Shown here piece after piece: positions 59,001 to 61,799 of a stretch of 64,000 nucleotides of DNA. The translations under genes were made by a program, and so were the position numbers. Source of the stretch: Gambelia wislizenii (lineage: Eukaryota; Chordata; Lepidosauria; Squamata; Crotaphytidae); NCBI GenBank assembly GCA_030847615.1, contig JAUMIR010000001.1, positions 182,733,001 to 182,797,000 of the forward strand, written 5' to 3'. The notes below the pieces were generated by a model. It was not told the DNA's origin. It did not search any database and worked only from the letters and a program-made list of their open reading frames with translations. Position 1 is the first letter of the stretch, and the number at the start of each line of letters is the position of its first letter.

Positions 59001-61358
59001 CCCATACAAGTCAATATGGCACCAGGCACACATTCTTCCTGCTCTACTGCATCCAGGGAGCACGCCAGCCACCACTTCTGCCTTTGGAACAGAAAGTGCA
59101 GAAGCATCATAGCTGAAACAGAAAGAATGCACGCCTTGCACCCAGGTCTCGCTGTGGCTTCTGCCCTACATCATAGGGACTCGGATCTCTCTCCTCTCTC
59201 CTCCAGAAAGCCCATTGGCTGCCCACTTCTCAAGCCCAAGAATGCATGCCTGGGCTTGCTGCCATCTTTGCTGCTGCCCTGGGACTGAGGGACATTAATA
59301 ATTAAAAATAATTAATGAATATACCTATTGAGTTTTCTTACAAACAAACAAAACAAAAATAAAAAACAAGACAAAAAATACACAAGTCACACCATATAGC
59401 CTCAACCACAATAAGTCTATATTACTACAACTATATTACTATTGACTTCTGACCATCTCAAAAGTTGACAATTAATGTTATTATCTTTTTATCTCATTCC
59501 TATGGATTAAATATGTTAATCTACTGTTATACATACTTTTCTTTTTTTCCCCTTTCAAAATTCCATTTCTATTTTTTTTAATCATTTGCATTTTTAATTT
59601 GTCTTTCCATTTCTTTCAGTCTCTTTCAAAACTTTGCGTTGATTTCCCCTTCAGCCAGATGGTTAGCAAATCCATTTCAATTAATTCTTCTACTTACAAT
59701 ATCCACTCCTTGCGTGTAGGGGGCAGTAATAATTTATATGTCCAAAAATTTTTTTGCAACGCCCTTTAGTAATTATTGTGCCCATCTGAGGGTCGTACCC
59801 CACAGTTAGAGAACCACTGATCTAGTGAGAACATGGGAGAGGGCCTTCTCAGTGGCTGCTCCCAGATCTTGGAACACCGCTCCTCAACTATCCCATCCTT
59901 CTGATTGCAGGTGAAGACTTTTTTGTTTTGACAGGCCTTTGAAAACCAACTGTTTATGGAGAAAGGGCTTTCAAGAGAATGCCACCAATTGCTACTTCCT
60001 GATTTTTAATGGATACGTTTTTAAAACTGCTTTTAATTTTATTGACAGTTTAATTATATTTTAACATTTGCACAGCTTTACTGATGTGAGCTTGTATCTA
60101 TATTTCTTTTAAATTTTGTAAGCTACCTTAAGCCCCAGGGCGGAGGAAAAGTCAGGATACAAATAAATATTTTTTTTCTTAGTGAGCATTCTTGTTAAGG
60201 CTATGAGGTTTTAATACACATCATAAACAGAGGGCAGGTACACAAGCAATAAGAACGTTAATAACATTTGTAGAAGATTAATTGTAGAAGCTGGCCATAT
60301 TACAACAGCTGTCCTTTACACACAAAGGATTATACAGGGTTTTAGATAACTGGACTACTGGAAAGGAGTATATGTATATCTATATGTACGTTACCAATGA
60401 CATGATCAATGAAAGGACAATAATTCTTCCCCTATTCATTAGAATAGCTACAGACAATATCAAAACAAGCCTGAGCTCTACTCCAGTGCTTCTTAAACAC
60501 TGTAATGGGTAAGACTGTCATTTTAATTTTCCCAGCATACCAGGGATTGGTATAATATTAATGCCAATTAGCTAAATTGTTTCTTTCTTTCTTGGAAACT
60601 ATCCAGGGACTGGCAACTAATGGCTCATGGACCAGCATCAGTCTACGGACCACCTCTTAAGTAGCACTGAACTAATAAAGCCCCCGTTTGAGTTCAGGTG
60701 AATTTCTTGAGGATATATTCCTCTCAGTTTCTATTATCCAACAACAGCATGATCAAAACACACATCCTTATCTTTACATAGCGTTCCAACACCTATGGAC
60801 TAAACACTTGTTTATGAAGAGTGAACCTGAGGTGAGTTTCAAAGGTTATCTCACAATTGCTCCTTGGGAGACTTTTGGTAAACTACACCTGCTATTTCCA
60901 GTATGGCAATAAAGTATTTATAGTTTTCACCCAACAGATGTTTCATAACCTGAGATCAGGCCTAGAATACTTTCTAAAAATTAAGAAGTAAGAAATCAAG
61001 ACTTCTGTACATTAATCTACAGTCTAGCCTCTATATCCGTCCACTCATCAATAGATAGATAGATAGACAGAGAGAGAAGTAATACATGCTACGTTAAGAC
61101 TTCATAATAATGTCAAAGTCTCATTAGGAACTTCAAAGCACAACAAGAAAGTAATAGCTATAGAAAATTATTGCCTGAGACTTACTTGGTTTGGCATTAA
61201 CAACAATATTCTCAGAGGAATGTTGTGAAGAGAATCTGCAGTTCTCATCTTGACCTTCACTGCTCCCGTACTCTATGACGTCTACATGCCCAAGGGGTAC
61301 ACTCCATTTTAGCAAGTACCTTTGGCCTGACACAATTCCACTACTTTCATGGGAAGAA
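1716..61358 (-). CDS. ARHGEF10: ARHGEF10-like Rho guanine nucleotide exchange factor 10, partial gene (11 internal exons)
   Basis: ARHGEF10 activates Rho-family GTPases through DH and PH-like domains and carries a C-terminal WD40-like propeller; this is family knowledge. Eleven exons on the minus strand, at 61186-61358, 45052-45167, 42423-42550, 41784-41884, 39373-39494, 37460-37546, 35677-35900, 34092-34249, 30980-31122, 18629-18800 and 1716-1838, join in frame with AG/GT borders and no stop, about 515 codons. Recognisable stretches include [79 protein letters not shown] and [16 protein letters not shown]. They agree with what I recall of vertebrate ARHGEF10. The paralogue ARHGEF10L is the main alternative. 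The DH domain and N-terminus are beyond position 64000, and the terminal exon(s) are before position 1. The reading frame is intact, so this is a functional gene rather than a pseudogene. Confidence 0.93.
2032..2275 (-). repeat. Sauria-type tRNA-derived SINE
   Basis: Read on the minus strand, the head has a tRNA-like promoter relic (AGTATAGTGTAGGGCTTTGA) and a B-box-like GGTTCAAATCC. A body with GGTCATACTCTCTCAGCCTCA precedes a tail matching a BovB/RTE 3' end (GCCATAAGTCAGAAACAACT), which ends near CAACAACAAG. This is the standard squamate SINE layout. Confidence 0.85.
2320..2735 (+). mobile_element. L2-like LINE 3' end
   Basis: Decayed coding for the terminal reverse-transcriptase segment includes [20 protein letters not shown], followed by an AT-rich 3' UTR. 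It ends with GAGAGAAAGGTGGCATATAA and a short ATAAATAAA tail. Related tails are at 9970-10520 (minus), 13545-14045, 38010-38800 and 59815-60172. L2 is assigned from the remembered motif VAAPRLWNSLP. Confidence 0.7.
3118..3197. repeat. Short squamate interspersed repeat (acttagaagtaagccc)
   Basis: Carries ACTTAGAAGTAAGCCC, then AATGGGATTTTCTTCTGAGT, a mirror-symmetric short repeat common in lizard introns. A second copy surrounds the MITE near 61470-61770. Confidence 0.5.
3200..4620. other. Intronic sequence without recognised feature
   Basis: AT-rich unique-looking intron DNA between ARHGEF10 exons k and j. Short open frames on both strands look like chance. I see no splice-bounded coding segment. 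Confidence 0.5.
4625..5730 (-). mobile_element. DIRS-like retroelement gag-type ORF, truncated
   Basis: A 374-residue open frame on the minus strand. It has a Gly/Lys/Pro basic stretch ([17 protein letters not shown]), a highly acidic serine-rich middle ([14 protein letters not shown]) and an NLS-like KKRPRD. It ends with a helical C-terminal part, [20 protein letters not shown]. This order (basic and acidic linker, then a D-rich helical region near the end) resembles the first ORF of DIRS-type tyrosine-recombinase retroelements. The frame has no internal stop over 1.1 kb, so it is young. Its first codons come from the adjoining LINE, and it stops shortly after TTATMI. No recombinase or RT part is present. 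Confidence 0.6.
5731..6355 (+). mobile_element. LINE reverse-transcriptase C-terminus with terminal zinc finger
   Basis: The plus strand encodes [20 protein letters not shown], a frame break near 5970, then [40 protein letters not shown] and a C-terminal [20 protein letters not shown] finger (C-x2-C ... H-x3-C type). This is the 3' coding end of an endonuclease/reverse-transcriptase non-LTR element, RTE-like or Jockey-like. It abuts the DIRS-like piece head-on at about 5730. Confidence 0.75.
6656..6684. repeat. (TG/TA)n microsatellite
   Basis: A short GT run passes into about ten TA units (TATATATATATATATATA). Confidence 0.9.
6685..7746. other. Intronic sequence without recognised feature
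   Basis: No coding exon or clear repeat was recognised. The 120-codon minus frame at 7247-7609 has no family signature and no splice-supported borders matching the host gene. Confidence 0.5.
7747..8098. mobile_element. TIR element (CATACCCTCCAA ends)
   Basis: Starts CATACCCTCCAATATTTCAC and ends with its near mirror, GGGACAATTGGAGGGTATG. It is about 352 bp and non-coding. The ends resemble hAT-type MITEs, but the flanks show no convincing target duplication, so the superfamily is left open. Confidence 0.65.
8100..9965. other. Intronic sequence, low-complexity patches only
   Basis: Contains a homopolymer patch near 8860-8925 (T run, GGAGGAGGAGG, C run) and several chance frames. No supported gene. 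Confidence 0.45.
9970..10520 (-). mobile_element. L2-like LINE 3' end, minus strand
   Basis: Reverse complement contains GAGAACACAAGAGAGGACCT then TGGCTGCCCTTAGGCTCTGG, the same [16 protein letters not shown] coding relic as at 13674. The 3' UTR runs out toward 9970 with CTTGGAGAAAAGACAGGAGA. Confidence 0.65.
11365..11904. mobile_element. TIR element (AAGGGCTCATCTACA-type ends)
   Basis: The left end is AAGGTCTTGTCTAGATGGGC. The right end read inward is AAGGGCTCATCTACACGGGC. About 540 bp with GC-rich interior and no transposase frame; probably a nonautonomous hAT-like element. The end near 46433 looks related. Confidence 0.55.
12019..12154. mobile_element. hAT-type MITE with perfect 8-bp target duplication
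   Basis: 136 bp, starting CAGTGGTGCACAACC and ending GTTGTGTACCACTG, with the arms complementary almost throughout (CTCCAGGTGTTTTGG against CAAAACATCTGGAG). The flanking duplication is GTTTAAAG on both sides. Ends and TSD length fit hAT. Confidence 0.9.
12160..13540. other. Intronic sequence without recognised feature
   Basis: No repeat family or exon recognised by eye. The terminal part adjoins the 5' edge of the L2-like tail. Confidence 0.4.
13545..14045 (+). mobile_element. L2-like LINE 3' end
   Basis: Coding relic [10 protein letters not shown] is followed by [20 protein letters not shown] and [12 protein letters not shown], then an AT-rich 3' UTR. It ends GGGAGAAAGGCAGGATATGA and a (TGAA)n tail. 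This is the best-preserved copy of this tail family in the window. Confidence 0.75.
14468..14535 (-). mobile_element. CR1 LINE 3' tail fragment
   Basis: The minus strand reads ATCATGGCAGGGGATTGGAC ... AACTACGATTCTCTGATTCT, the terminal CR1 3' UTR with its ATTCT repeats. Confidence 0.75.
15240..15905 (+). mobile_element. CR1 LINE 3' end with intact terminal ORF segment
   Basis: Encodes the end of the reverse transcriptase: [54 protein letters not shown] and MFKYLKG. The CR1 3' UTR follows, ending CTATGATTCTATGATTCTAA. The open frame runs 183 codons with few lesions, so the copy is fairly recent. It is 5'-truncated. Confidence 0.93.
15985..16080 (-). mobile_element. CR1 3' tail fragment, minus strand
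   Basis: Contains GAGTTGGAAGAGACCACTAG, then TAATCCAACCCCCTGCCCTG: the reverse complement of a CR1 3' UTR. It faces the CR1 copy at 15240-15905. Confidence 0.85.
16092..16235 (+). repeat. Sauria-type SINE head, 3'-truncated
   Basis: Reads AGAGTGGTTTGAGCATTTGG, then GGTTTGAATCC (B-box), CATGGAAACCCACTGG and CTCAGCCTCAGAGG. The BovB-like tail is missing, and GC-rich sequence follows. Confidence 0.8.
16300..16930. repeat. GC-rich tandem repeat region
   Basis: From about 16650, a unit containing GAAGGGCGGGTGGGTGGAGG, TTTCCAGCCCACA and CACGGAGCCAGGATCGGGGT repeats about three times with inverted sub-blocks (CCCGCCCTTCACGGAG / GAAGGGCGGG). The preceding 16300-16560 is a GGA/GGC-rich patch. Open frames on both strands here are composition artefacts. 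Confidence 0.75.
17070..18628. other. Intronic sequence between transposon block and exon j
   Basis: No recognised repeat or exon. Open frames are short and without family signature. Confidence 0.45.
18629..18800 (-). CDS. ARHGEF10: ARHGEF10 exon j: [19 protein letters not shown] blade
   Basis: The exon is 172 bp: 57 codons plus one base. It encodes [40 protein letters not shown] and [17 protein letters not shown]. The acceptor is GTTATTCAG and the donor is TCAG|GTACCA. The last base combines with GA of the next exon to make Gly, so the junction reads HNMSGQQRVSV. In the mammalian protein as I recall it, this junction is one residue longer. Confidence 0.95.
18801..19905. other. Intronic sequence; short (TTTTG)n run at the end
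   Basis: Unique-looking intron upstream of exon j. A TTTTG repeat (about five units) lies near 19818-19840 and a T run near 19856-19866. Confidence 0.5.
19906..20365. mobile_element. Tigger/pogo-like MITE with GC-rich interior
   Basis: Ends CAGTTGCCCCTCCACATTTG and, inward from the right, CAGTCGTCCCTTCACATTCG, both flanked by TA. Subterminal repeats TTTTGAGTATTCACGGTTTT and ACATTCACAGGGGTC mirror each other. The interior is a G-rich minisatellite-like block (GGCCTTGGGAGG units). No transposase. Confidence 0.8.
20366..21210. other. Intronic sequence with a short perfect hairpin
   Basis: Holds an A/G homopolymer pair (A9 then G9, about 20780-20799), then CAACATATGGC / GCCATATGTTG at about 20807-20833, a stem of 11 bp. 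It is probably a MITE relic. Confidence 0.5.
21215..21531. mobile_element. MITE with AGGTTGCCCCC / AGGTAGCCCCC ends
   Basis: The left end is AGGTTGCCCCCATTTACATG, and the right end inward is AGGTAGCCCCCTGTATCCGT. The interior mentions of CCACGGATAC and CTAGGCA direct repeats resemble the other Tigger-like MITEs. About 317 bp. Confidence 0.6.
21540..24500. other. Intronic sequence without recognised gene
   Basis: About 3 kb with no exon signature. Around 23580-23720 there is a repeated TATGTTCTGATAGC(C/T)GGA with flanking TGTTGGCCACTACA and CATGGCCATGTAGTGGCC, a diverged fold-back of unknown origin. Confidence 0.45.
24505..24985. mobile_element. Repeat element with central palindrome
   Basis: The ends are imperfect mirror images (CAGAATTCTACATGGGCTAC ... 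ATGCATAACTGTCATAATAA then ATTCCAG). A second copy at about 49880-50260 shares GAATTCTA, TTGCATAACTAA, GTGTCTCC and TTATGGATGC, but lacks the perfect palindrome. The superfamily is unknown. Confidence 0.55.
24682..24835. repeat. Perfect 154-bp palindrome, no spacer
   Basis: Two 77-bp arms meet at 24758/24759 (centre CTTTTGATCAAAAG). I compared the arms base by base and found no mismatch. Less perfect complementarity continues outside (CATCAGCTGCAC at 24602 against GTGCAGCTGATG at 24838). Open frames on opposite strands (24673-25014 minus, 24704-24955 plus) carry the same peptide because of it. Confidence 0.95.
25008..25145 (-). repeat. 5S-SINE type tail, minus strand, head-truncated
   Basis: Contains TTGCTTCAAGTTGCCTGTTG, ACGTATGGCGATCCCAAGG, GAATACTCAGAGGTGG and CCTACAGCACCTGGG. 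The last is the complement of a 5S rRNA 3' end, leading into a BovB-like tail. The rest of the 5S head is missing. Confidence 0.65.
25150..26455. other. Intronic sequence without recognised feature
   Basis: No exon or clear repeat identified. Confidence 0.45.
26461..26937. mobile_element. TIR element (GGGCTTGTCTA ends)
   Basis: The left end is GGGGGTTGTCTA and the right end inward is GGGCTTGTCTATCTGAGG. Flanks TTA on both sides. The interior holds a fold-back near the left (CCTCCTCATAGAATTTGAGGAG). About 477 bp, no transposase. Confidence 0.6.
26940..29900. other. Intronic sequence; one (CA)n run
   Basis: No supported exon. A CACACA run lies at about 28038-28060, preceded by a G8 run at about 27985. 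The stretch about 27180-27720 has fewer A/T runs than its surroundings and could be an old unclassified repeat. Confidence 0.4.
29915..30125 (+). repeat. 5S rRNA-derived SINE
   Basis: The head copies 5S rRNA: CACCTGATCTTGGAAGCTAA, GCAGGGTCAAGACTGGTTAG, TATTTGGATGGGAGACTGCC, AGGAATACCAGGTGCTGTAG. The box A and box C promoter parts are recognisable. A non-5S body follows (CAGAGGAGGGCAATGGCGAA) and then a tail GTGACTTAAAGGCACAGACA with CA repeats. Not a real 5S gene: the first third of 5S is absent. Confidence 0.88.
30363..30722. mobile_element. hAT-type MITE with perfect 8-bp target duplication
   Basis: Starts CAGTGGCTCTTAACCTTTTC and ends GACCACAGGTTAAGAACCAC then TG. Flanked by GTTTAGTC on both sides. 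360 bp, with an (AAC)n patch inside. Shares its body with the element at 41131-41577. Confidence 0.92.
30980..31122 (-). CDS. ARHGEF10: ARHGEF10 exon i: [15 protein letters not shown] blade
   Basis: The exon is 143 bp, two bases plus 47 codons, ending in phase 0. It encodes [40 protein letters not shown] and TETHVVE. The acceptor is TTATTCAAG and the donor is GAG|GTAAAC. The ORF-initiating Met at 31141 and the VNRYFN tail are intronic read-through, not part of the exon. Confidence 0.95.
31123..32100. other. Intron between exons h and i, (TC)n run at the end
   Basis: No exon signature. A CT/TC microsatellite lies at about 32052-32090, followed by GT and AC dinucleotides. Confidence 0.55.
32103..32313. 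mobile_element. Tigger/pogo-like MITE, TA target duplication
   Basis: Starts CAGTTGTCCCTTCATATTCG and ends GATAATCTAGGACAACTG, with TA on both sides. The interior GGTTCCAGGACCCCCCATGG and CTTATATAAAATGGC are shared with the copies at 43898, 49209 and 52235, which lie in the opposite orientation. 211 bp, non-coding. Confidence 0.9.
32316..34091. other. Intronic sequence without recognised feature
   Basis: Lies between the MITE and exon h. No repeat or exon recognised by eye. Confidence 0.45.
34092..34249 (-). CDS. ARHGEF10: ARHGEF10 exon h: [20 protein letters not shown] blade
   Basis: The exon is 158 bp: one base completes Ser, 52 codons follow, and one base is left. It encodes [40 protein letters not shown] and [12 protein letters not shown]. 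The acceptor is TTAAACAG and the donor is GAAG|GTACAG. The [13 protein letters not shown] stretch is a typical propeller strand-turn-strand. It has no usable ATG frame and was found by family recognition. Confidence 0.93.
35677..35900 (-). CDS. ARHGEF10: ARHGEF10 exon g: [16 protein letters not shown] propeller blade
   Basis: The exon is 224 bp: 74 codons plus two bases. It starts [20 protein letters not shown] and continues [21 protein letters not shown] charged loop rich in Glu, Lys and Pro follows ([13 protein letters not shown]), then [11 protein letters not shown]. The acceptor is TAATTTAG and the donor is GGAAG|GTGGTG. The charged loop is the least conserved part, as expected for an exposed inter-blade insert. 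Confidence 0.94.
36153..36521 (+). mobile_element. Helitron-like nonautonomous element
   Basis: Starts TCTATATATATAAAGCTCTT after a host A and ends GCTGGGTACAGCTAG before a host T, the A|TC...CTAG|T pattern of Helitrons. No TIR and no target duplication. The 5' part (GGTATGTTGCC, GTGTGCTGATT) is shared with 50334. The 3' hairpin is weak. 369 bp. Confidence 0.65.
36523..37459. other. Intronic sequence, (GT)n trace
   Basis: No coding signature. A short GTGTGTGT run is near 37040. Confidence 0.5.
37460..37546 (-). CDS. ARHGEF10: ARHGEF10 exon f: 29-codon propeller exon
   Basis: This 87-bp exon begins and ends in phase 0. It encodes [20 protein letters not shown] followed by LSLEHGFLW. The acceptor is TTATTAAG and the donor is TGG|GTAAGAG. 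Because it is symmetric, skipping it would keep the frame; whether that happens cannot be seen here. The middle ([13 protein letters not shown]) is acidic and serine-rich and is the variable loop of the segment. Confidence 0.92.
38010..38800 (+). mobile_element. L2-like LINE 3' end interrupted by another repeat
   Basis: The first part encodes [20 protein letters not shown], then EVRLAPS. It breaks at about 38236 with (TTTA)n and CCCCCAC repeats and an oppositely oriented tail-like stretch (CAGCCACAAAGGCTAACAGA). The L2-like 3' UTR resumes near 38570 and ends with CTGGGGAAAAGACAGAAAAT and (AAC)n. Confidence 0.65.
39373..39494 (-). CDS. ARHGEF10: ARHGEF10 exon e: first propeller segment
   Basis: The exon is 122 bp, two bases plus 40 codons, ending in phase 0. 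It encodes [20 protein letters not shown] and [20 protein letters not shown]. The acceptor is GTTATAG and the donor is AAG|GTGAAT. The tryptophan and acidic turn ([10 protein letters not shown]) and the [10 protein letters not shown] stretch match the remembered family sequence, with a few substitutions. Confidence 0.92.
40145..40590 (+). mobile_element. RTE/BovB-like LINE 3' end
   Basis: Reading frames joined by eye include [40 protein letters not shown] and [20 protein letters not shown], the C-terminus of an RTE-type reverse transcriptase with several frame breaks. The 3' end is GTGAAAGCCAACTTGATGGC, then (AAC)n. Confidence 0.8.
41131..41577. mobile_element. hAT-type MITE with 8-bp target duplication
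   Basis: Starts CAGTGGTTCTTAACCTGTGG and ends AAGGTTAAGAGTCACTG. Flanks GTACAGAT and GTATAGAT, differing at one base. The interior is the 30363 family in opposite orientation, with expanded ATT/ATC and GTT microsatellites. Confidence 0.88.
41400..41500. repeat. Compound trinucleotide microsatellite (ATT/ATC then GTT)
   Basis: ATT/GTT units followed by about eight ATC units, then after a short gap about seven GTT units. The sister hAT copy at 30363 has a short AAC-rich patch at the equivalent place. Confidence 0.9.
41784..41884 (-). CDS. ARHGEF10: ARHGEF10 exon d: SGRPTFF helix, entry to the propeller
   Basis: The exon is 101 bp: one base completes Lys, 33 codons follow, and one base is left. 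It encodes [20 protein letters not shown] and [13 protein letters not shown]. The acceptor is TTCTCATAG and the donor is CTGG|GTAAGG. The segment ends the PH-associated helix and leads into the first propeller blade. The leftover G plus CT gives Ala, so the junction reads [11 protein letters not shown]. Confidence 0.93.
42423..42550 (-). CDS. ARHGEF10: ARHGEF10 exon c: helix and strand segment ([11 protein letters not shown])
   Basis: The exon is 128 bp, begins in phase 0 and ends with two bases. The translation begins [20 protein letters not shown] and continues [20 protein letters not shown] and QDK. The acceptor is TCTGTCAG and the donor is GACAA|GTTAGT. The final AA joins A of the next exon to make Lys, followed by Ser. 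No ATG-started frame covers it, so it was found from homology and splice sites alone. Confidence 0.92.
42555..43895. other. Intronic sequence without recognised feature
   Basis: Short A10 run near 42561 and a (GTT)n run near 43334. No exon signature between exons b and c other than those listed. Confidence 0.5.
43898..44110. mobile_element. Tigger/pogo-like MITE
   Basis: Contains TATTCACGGCTTTGGCATTC, CTTATATAAGGGACACC and GGGGTCCTGGAACCAAACCC, ending GAAGGGACGACTATA. Left terminal repeat is degenerate. Confidence 0.8.
44238..44276. repeat. (AAT)n microsatellite
   Basis: About ten AAT units directly after an L2-like tail (GAATGACTGAATAAAACAAT). Confidence 0.9.
44318..44518 (-). repeat. Sauria-type SINE, minus strand
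   Basis: On the minus strand: AGAGCTGGCATGATGTAGTG, GGCTTCAAATCC, CTTTCTCAGCCTCAGAGG and AACAAATCTTGCCAAGAAAA. The BovB-like tail is cut short. Confidence 0.83.
44520..45050. other. Intronic sequence next to exon b
   Basis: A short (AC)n near 44938-44950; nothing else recognised. Confidence 0.5.
45052..45167 (-). CDS. ARHGEF10: ARHGEF10 exon b: helical segment after PH strands
   Basis: The exon is 116 bp: two bases finish the split Asn codon and 38 codons follow. It encodes [20 protein letters not shown] and [18 protein letters not shown]. The acceptor is TTTTTCAG and the donor is CAG|GTAACA. The sequence is close to my recollection of the family and predicts an amphipathic helix. It ends in phase 0. 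The upstream intron is about 16.0 kb and full of repeats; phase continuity argues that no constitutive exon is missing there. Confidence 0.93.
45455..45645 (-). repeat. L2-like 3' tail remnant, minus strand
   Basis: TTATTTATTTAAGAGATTTC, then AATCCACAAAGGCTCCCAAG, followed by A/T-rich sequence: a familiar lizard LINE tail in reverse orientation. Confidence 0.5.
45670..45960 (-). mobile_element. Penelope-like element terminal fragment
   Basis: The minus strand contains ATGCCAGCCACAGATGCAGG, CGAAACGTCAGAAAGAAACT and TCTAGAACACGGCCTCACAG, then CCCG. I recall this as the conserved terminal-repeat sequence of vertebrate Penelope-like elements. The remaining 200 bp upstream look like the same element's untranslated region. 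No RT or GIY-YIG coding is present. Confidence 0.7.
45712..45746 (-). ncRNA. Degenerate hammerhead ribozyme motif
   Basis: On the minus strand: core CTGGAGA, stem II TGCCAGC / GCAGGC around loop CACAGAT, then GAAACGTC. Functional hammerheads need CUGANGA and GAAA; here the second half is kept but the first core box has G in place of the invariant A, and stem II has a mismatch. Probably inactive. Confidence 0.6.
46010..46433. mobile_element. One-sided TIR element relic (GGGCTCATCTACATGGGC)
   Basis: Right end, read inward, is GGGCTCATCTACATGGGCTA, matching the right end of 11365-11904. The interior (GGTGAGGATTGCTCAGG, GGTAAATGCCC) resembles that element too. Left end not found. Confidence 0.45.
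46440..47590. other. Intronic sequence with an old LINE-like tail
   Basis: 46500-46700 contains CAAACTGCTCAGGGCTTTAT and CAATTGGAAGCC-like text followed by TTGTATGCTGCCCTAAGATC, an old LINE or SINE tail of uncertain family. Beyond it I see no feature. Confidence 0.4.
47597..48203. mobile_element. TIR element (GGCCCCATCTACACGATG ends)
   Basis: The left end is GGCCCCATCTACACGATGAA then AAAAATC; the right end inward is GACCCCGTCTACATGATGGA then AAAAAAATC. About 607 bp. A 135-codon minus frame inside has no family signature. Probably hAT-like and nonautonomous. Confidence 0.75.
48337..48599. mobile_element. Tigger-like MITE (CAGGTTTCCC / CAGGTGTCCCC ends)
   Basis: TA on both sides; left CAGGTTTCCCTATCCCC, right inward CAGGTGTCCCCCCCCCCAGT. 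Interior CTAGCAATTCCTAGAGAGG is shared in style with the 21215 element. 263 bp. Confidence 0.7.
48685..48898 (+). mobile_element. CR1 LINE 3' end
   Basis: AAACATTAGGAAGAACTTCC, GTTGGATGGCCATCTGACGG, GGGTTGGACTGGATGGCTCT and the ATTCTATGATTCTATAA end. Only the last part of the RT frame and the 3' UTR remain. Confidence 0.9.
49209..49438. mobile_element. Tigger/pogo-like MITE
   Basis: CAGTTGTCCCCCTGTATCCA at the left, GAATATGAAGGGACAACTG at the right, interior CTTATATAAGGGACACCATT. 230 bp; same family as 32103 and 52235. Confidence 0.88.
49880..50260. mobile_element. Second copy of the 24505-24985 repeat
   Basis: AGCTGGAATTCTATGTACAC, TTGCATAACTAATGAGTGTC, GCAGTAACGATCATG and TTATGGATGCCTAACTCCAG correspond to parts of 24505-24985. 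The centre differs and contains no perfect palindrome. Confidence 0.55.
50334..51473 (+). mobile_element. Possible Helitron-like element carrying a minisatellite
   Basis: Start TCTATATATATAATTCTCTT matches the Helitron-like 36153 start for about 70 bp. The 3' end is uncertain; GCTTGCTAG then T at 51465-51474 would fit CTAG|T, but the hairpin is weak. Inside are a 17-bp hairpin (50373-50389 with 50425-50441), the minisatellite, and 230 bp of ordinary-composition DNA. Confidence 0.4.
50560..51185. repeat. 57-bp-period G-rich minisatellite
   Basis: About eleven units built from GTGAGGTGCCACGGGGGGAG, GGAGGCAGCGAGGAGGGTGG and CGGTGGCACGGCGGGG, with unit lengths near 57. Long frames are open on both strands (up to 322 codons on the minus strand) because the period is divisible by three and the sequence almost lacks A/T-rich stops. 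Not a protein gene. Confidence 0.9.
51475..52230. other. Intronic sequence without recognised feature
   Basis: No repeat or exon signature recognised. Confidence 0.45.
52235..52464. mobile_element. Tigger/pogo-like MITE, TA target duplication
   Basis: CAGTTGTCCCGCCACATTCA at the left and GCGAATGTGAAGGGACAACT then G at the right, TA on both sides. 230 bp and nearly identical in layout to 49209-49438. Confidence 0.92.
53060..53190. mobile_element. hAT-type MITE (CTGGGGTGGGGAAC ends)
   Basis: CTGGGGTGGGGAACACGTGG then CCTCTAGAT at the left mirrors ATCTGGAGATTCCTTCCCCA then TCCCTCCCTG at the right. A familiar amniote fold-back MITE; target duplication not resolved. Confidence 0.65.
53191..55199. 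other. Intronic sequence; (AC)n run
   Basis: A short CACACACACACAC near 53552. The 203-codon plus frame at 53571-54182 lacks any family signature and is A/T-rich; I treat it as chance. Confidence 0.4.
55200..57400. other. Unclassified region, possible old retroelement
   Basis: Overall less AT-rich than its surroundings, with frames on both strands near 56170-56530 that resemble no family I know. I see no LTR borders, primer-binding site or RT motifs. It may be an old, unclassified insertion. Confidence 0.3.
57401..59690. other. Intronic sequence with one fold-back relic
   Basis: 58835-58915 contains GGACTACAAGTCCCCAAATC and GGGATGCTGGGAGTTATAAT, a remnant of a hAT-type fold-back MITE. A-rich stretch near 59340-59380. 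No exon signature. Confidence 0.45.
59690..59812. mobile_element. hAT-type end fragment
   Basis: Ends GGGTCGTACCCCACAGTTAG then AGAACCACTG, the right end of a CAGTGGTTCT hAT element. Left end not found. Confidence 0.5.
59815..60172 (+). mobile_element. L2-like LINE 3' end
   Basis: TAGTGAGAACATGGGAGAGG, then TTCTCAGTGGCTGCTCCCAG, encodes the [12 protein letters not shown] relic. The 3' UTR runs to GGCGGAGGAAAAGTCAGGAT then ACAAATAAATA. Confidence 0.7.
60484..60669. mobile_element. Possible hAT-type MITE
   Basis: The ends CAGTGCTTCTTAA and TTAAGTAGCACTG are mirror images with one mismatch. The flanks ACTC and AACT show no 8-bp duplication. Body contains GGCTCATGGACCAGC. Confidence 0.5.
61045..61080. 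repeat. (GATA)n microsatellite
   Basis: About five ATAG units followed by ACAG and AGAG units, 110 bp from exon a. Confidence 0.85.
61186..61358 (-). CDS. ARHGEF10: ARHGEF10 exon a: end of PH-like region
   Basis: Most 5' exon of the gene in the window. The acceptor is TTTATTTCAG before 61358 and the donor is GTAAGT after 61186. It is 173 bp: one base completes a split codon, 57 codons follow, and one base is left over. It encodes [20 protein letters not shown] and then [13 protein letters not shown], a strand-rich segment I place in the PH-like module, and a more variable serine-rich loop ending NAKP. The leftover A joins AC of the next exon to make Asn, giving NAKPNKLYMGPG across the junction. 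An ORF read through the donor shows SKSQAII, which is intronic. Confidence 0.92.
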
Positions 61359-61533
61359 CTGAAATAAAATCATAATAAAATATTTTATTGTATGACAGTC
61401 ATACTATCCATCATTAAAATTCAGGCAAATACTTTGCACTTCAAAAATGATCACTCTGCTTACCTTTCTTTAGGCTGCAACCCTACATACACCTACCTAG
61501 GGGCAAGCCAAACAAAACTCACTGGGGCTGCTG

Positions 61534-61739
61534 CCACAATGCAGAAATAATGCAGTTTGACACCACTTTAACTATCATGGCTCCATCCTATGGAATCCTG
61601 GGATTTGTAGCTTGTTGTGGCACCAGAGCTCTCTGACAGAGAAGTCTAAATATCTCACAAAATGACAAATCCCAGAACTCCGTCGCATTGAACCATGGCA
61701 GTTAAAGTGGTGTCAAACTACATTATTTCTGCAGTGTGG
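61534..61739. mobile_element. Long-TIR MITE (GCAGAAATAATG family), copy 2
   Basis: Left end CCACAATGCAGAAATAATGC then AGTTTGACACCACTTTAA; right end inward CCACACTGCAGAAATAATGT then AGTTTGACACCACTTTAA. The arms are about 40 bp and nearly perfect. 206 bp. It has split a short squamate repeat (CTGCAACCCTACATACACC on the left, GGACTTACTTCTGATC on the right). Confidence 0.9.
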
Positions 61740-61799
61740 CAGAGGCTTAGGACTTACTTCTGATCAAATATGTAGATAACTGGGGGCGCTATAGGCAAT

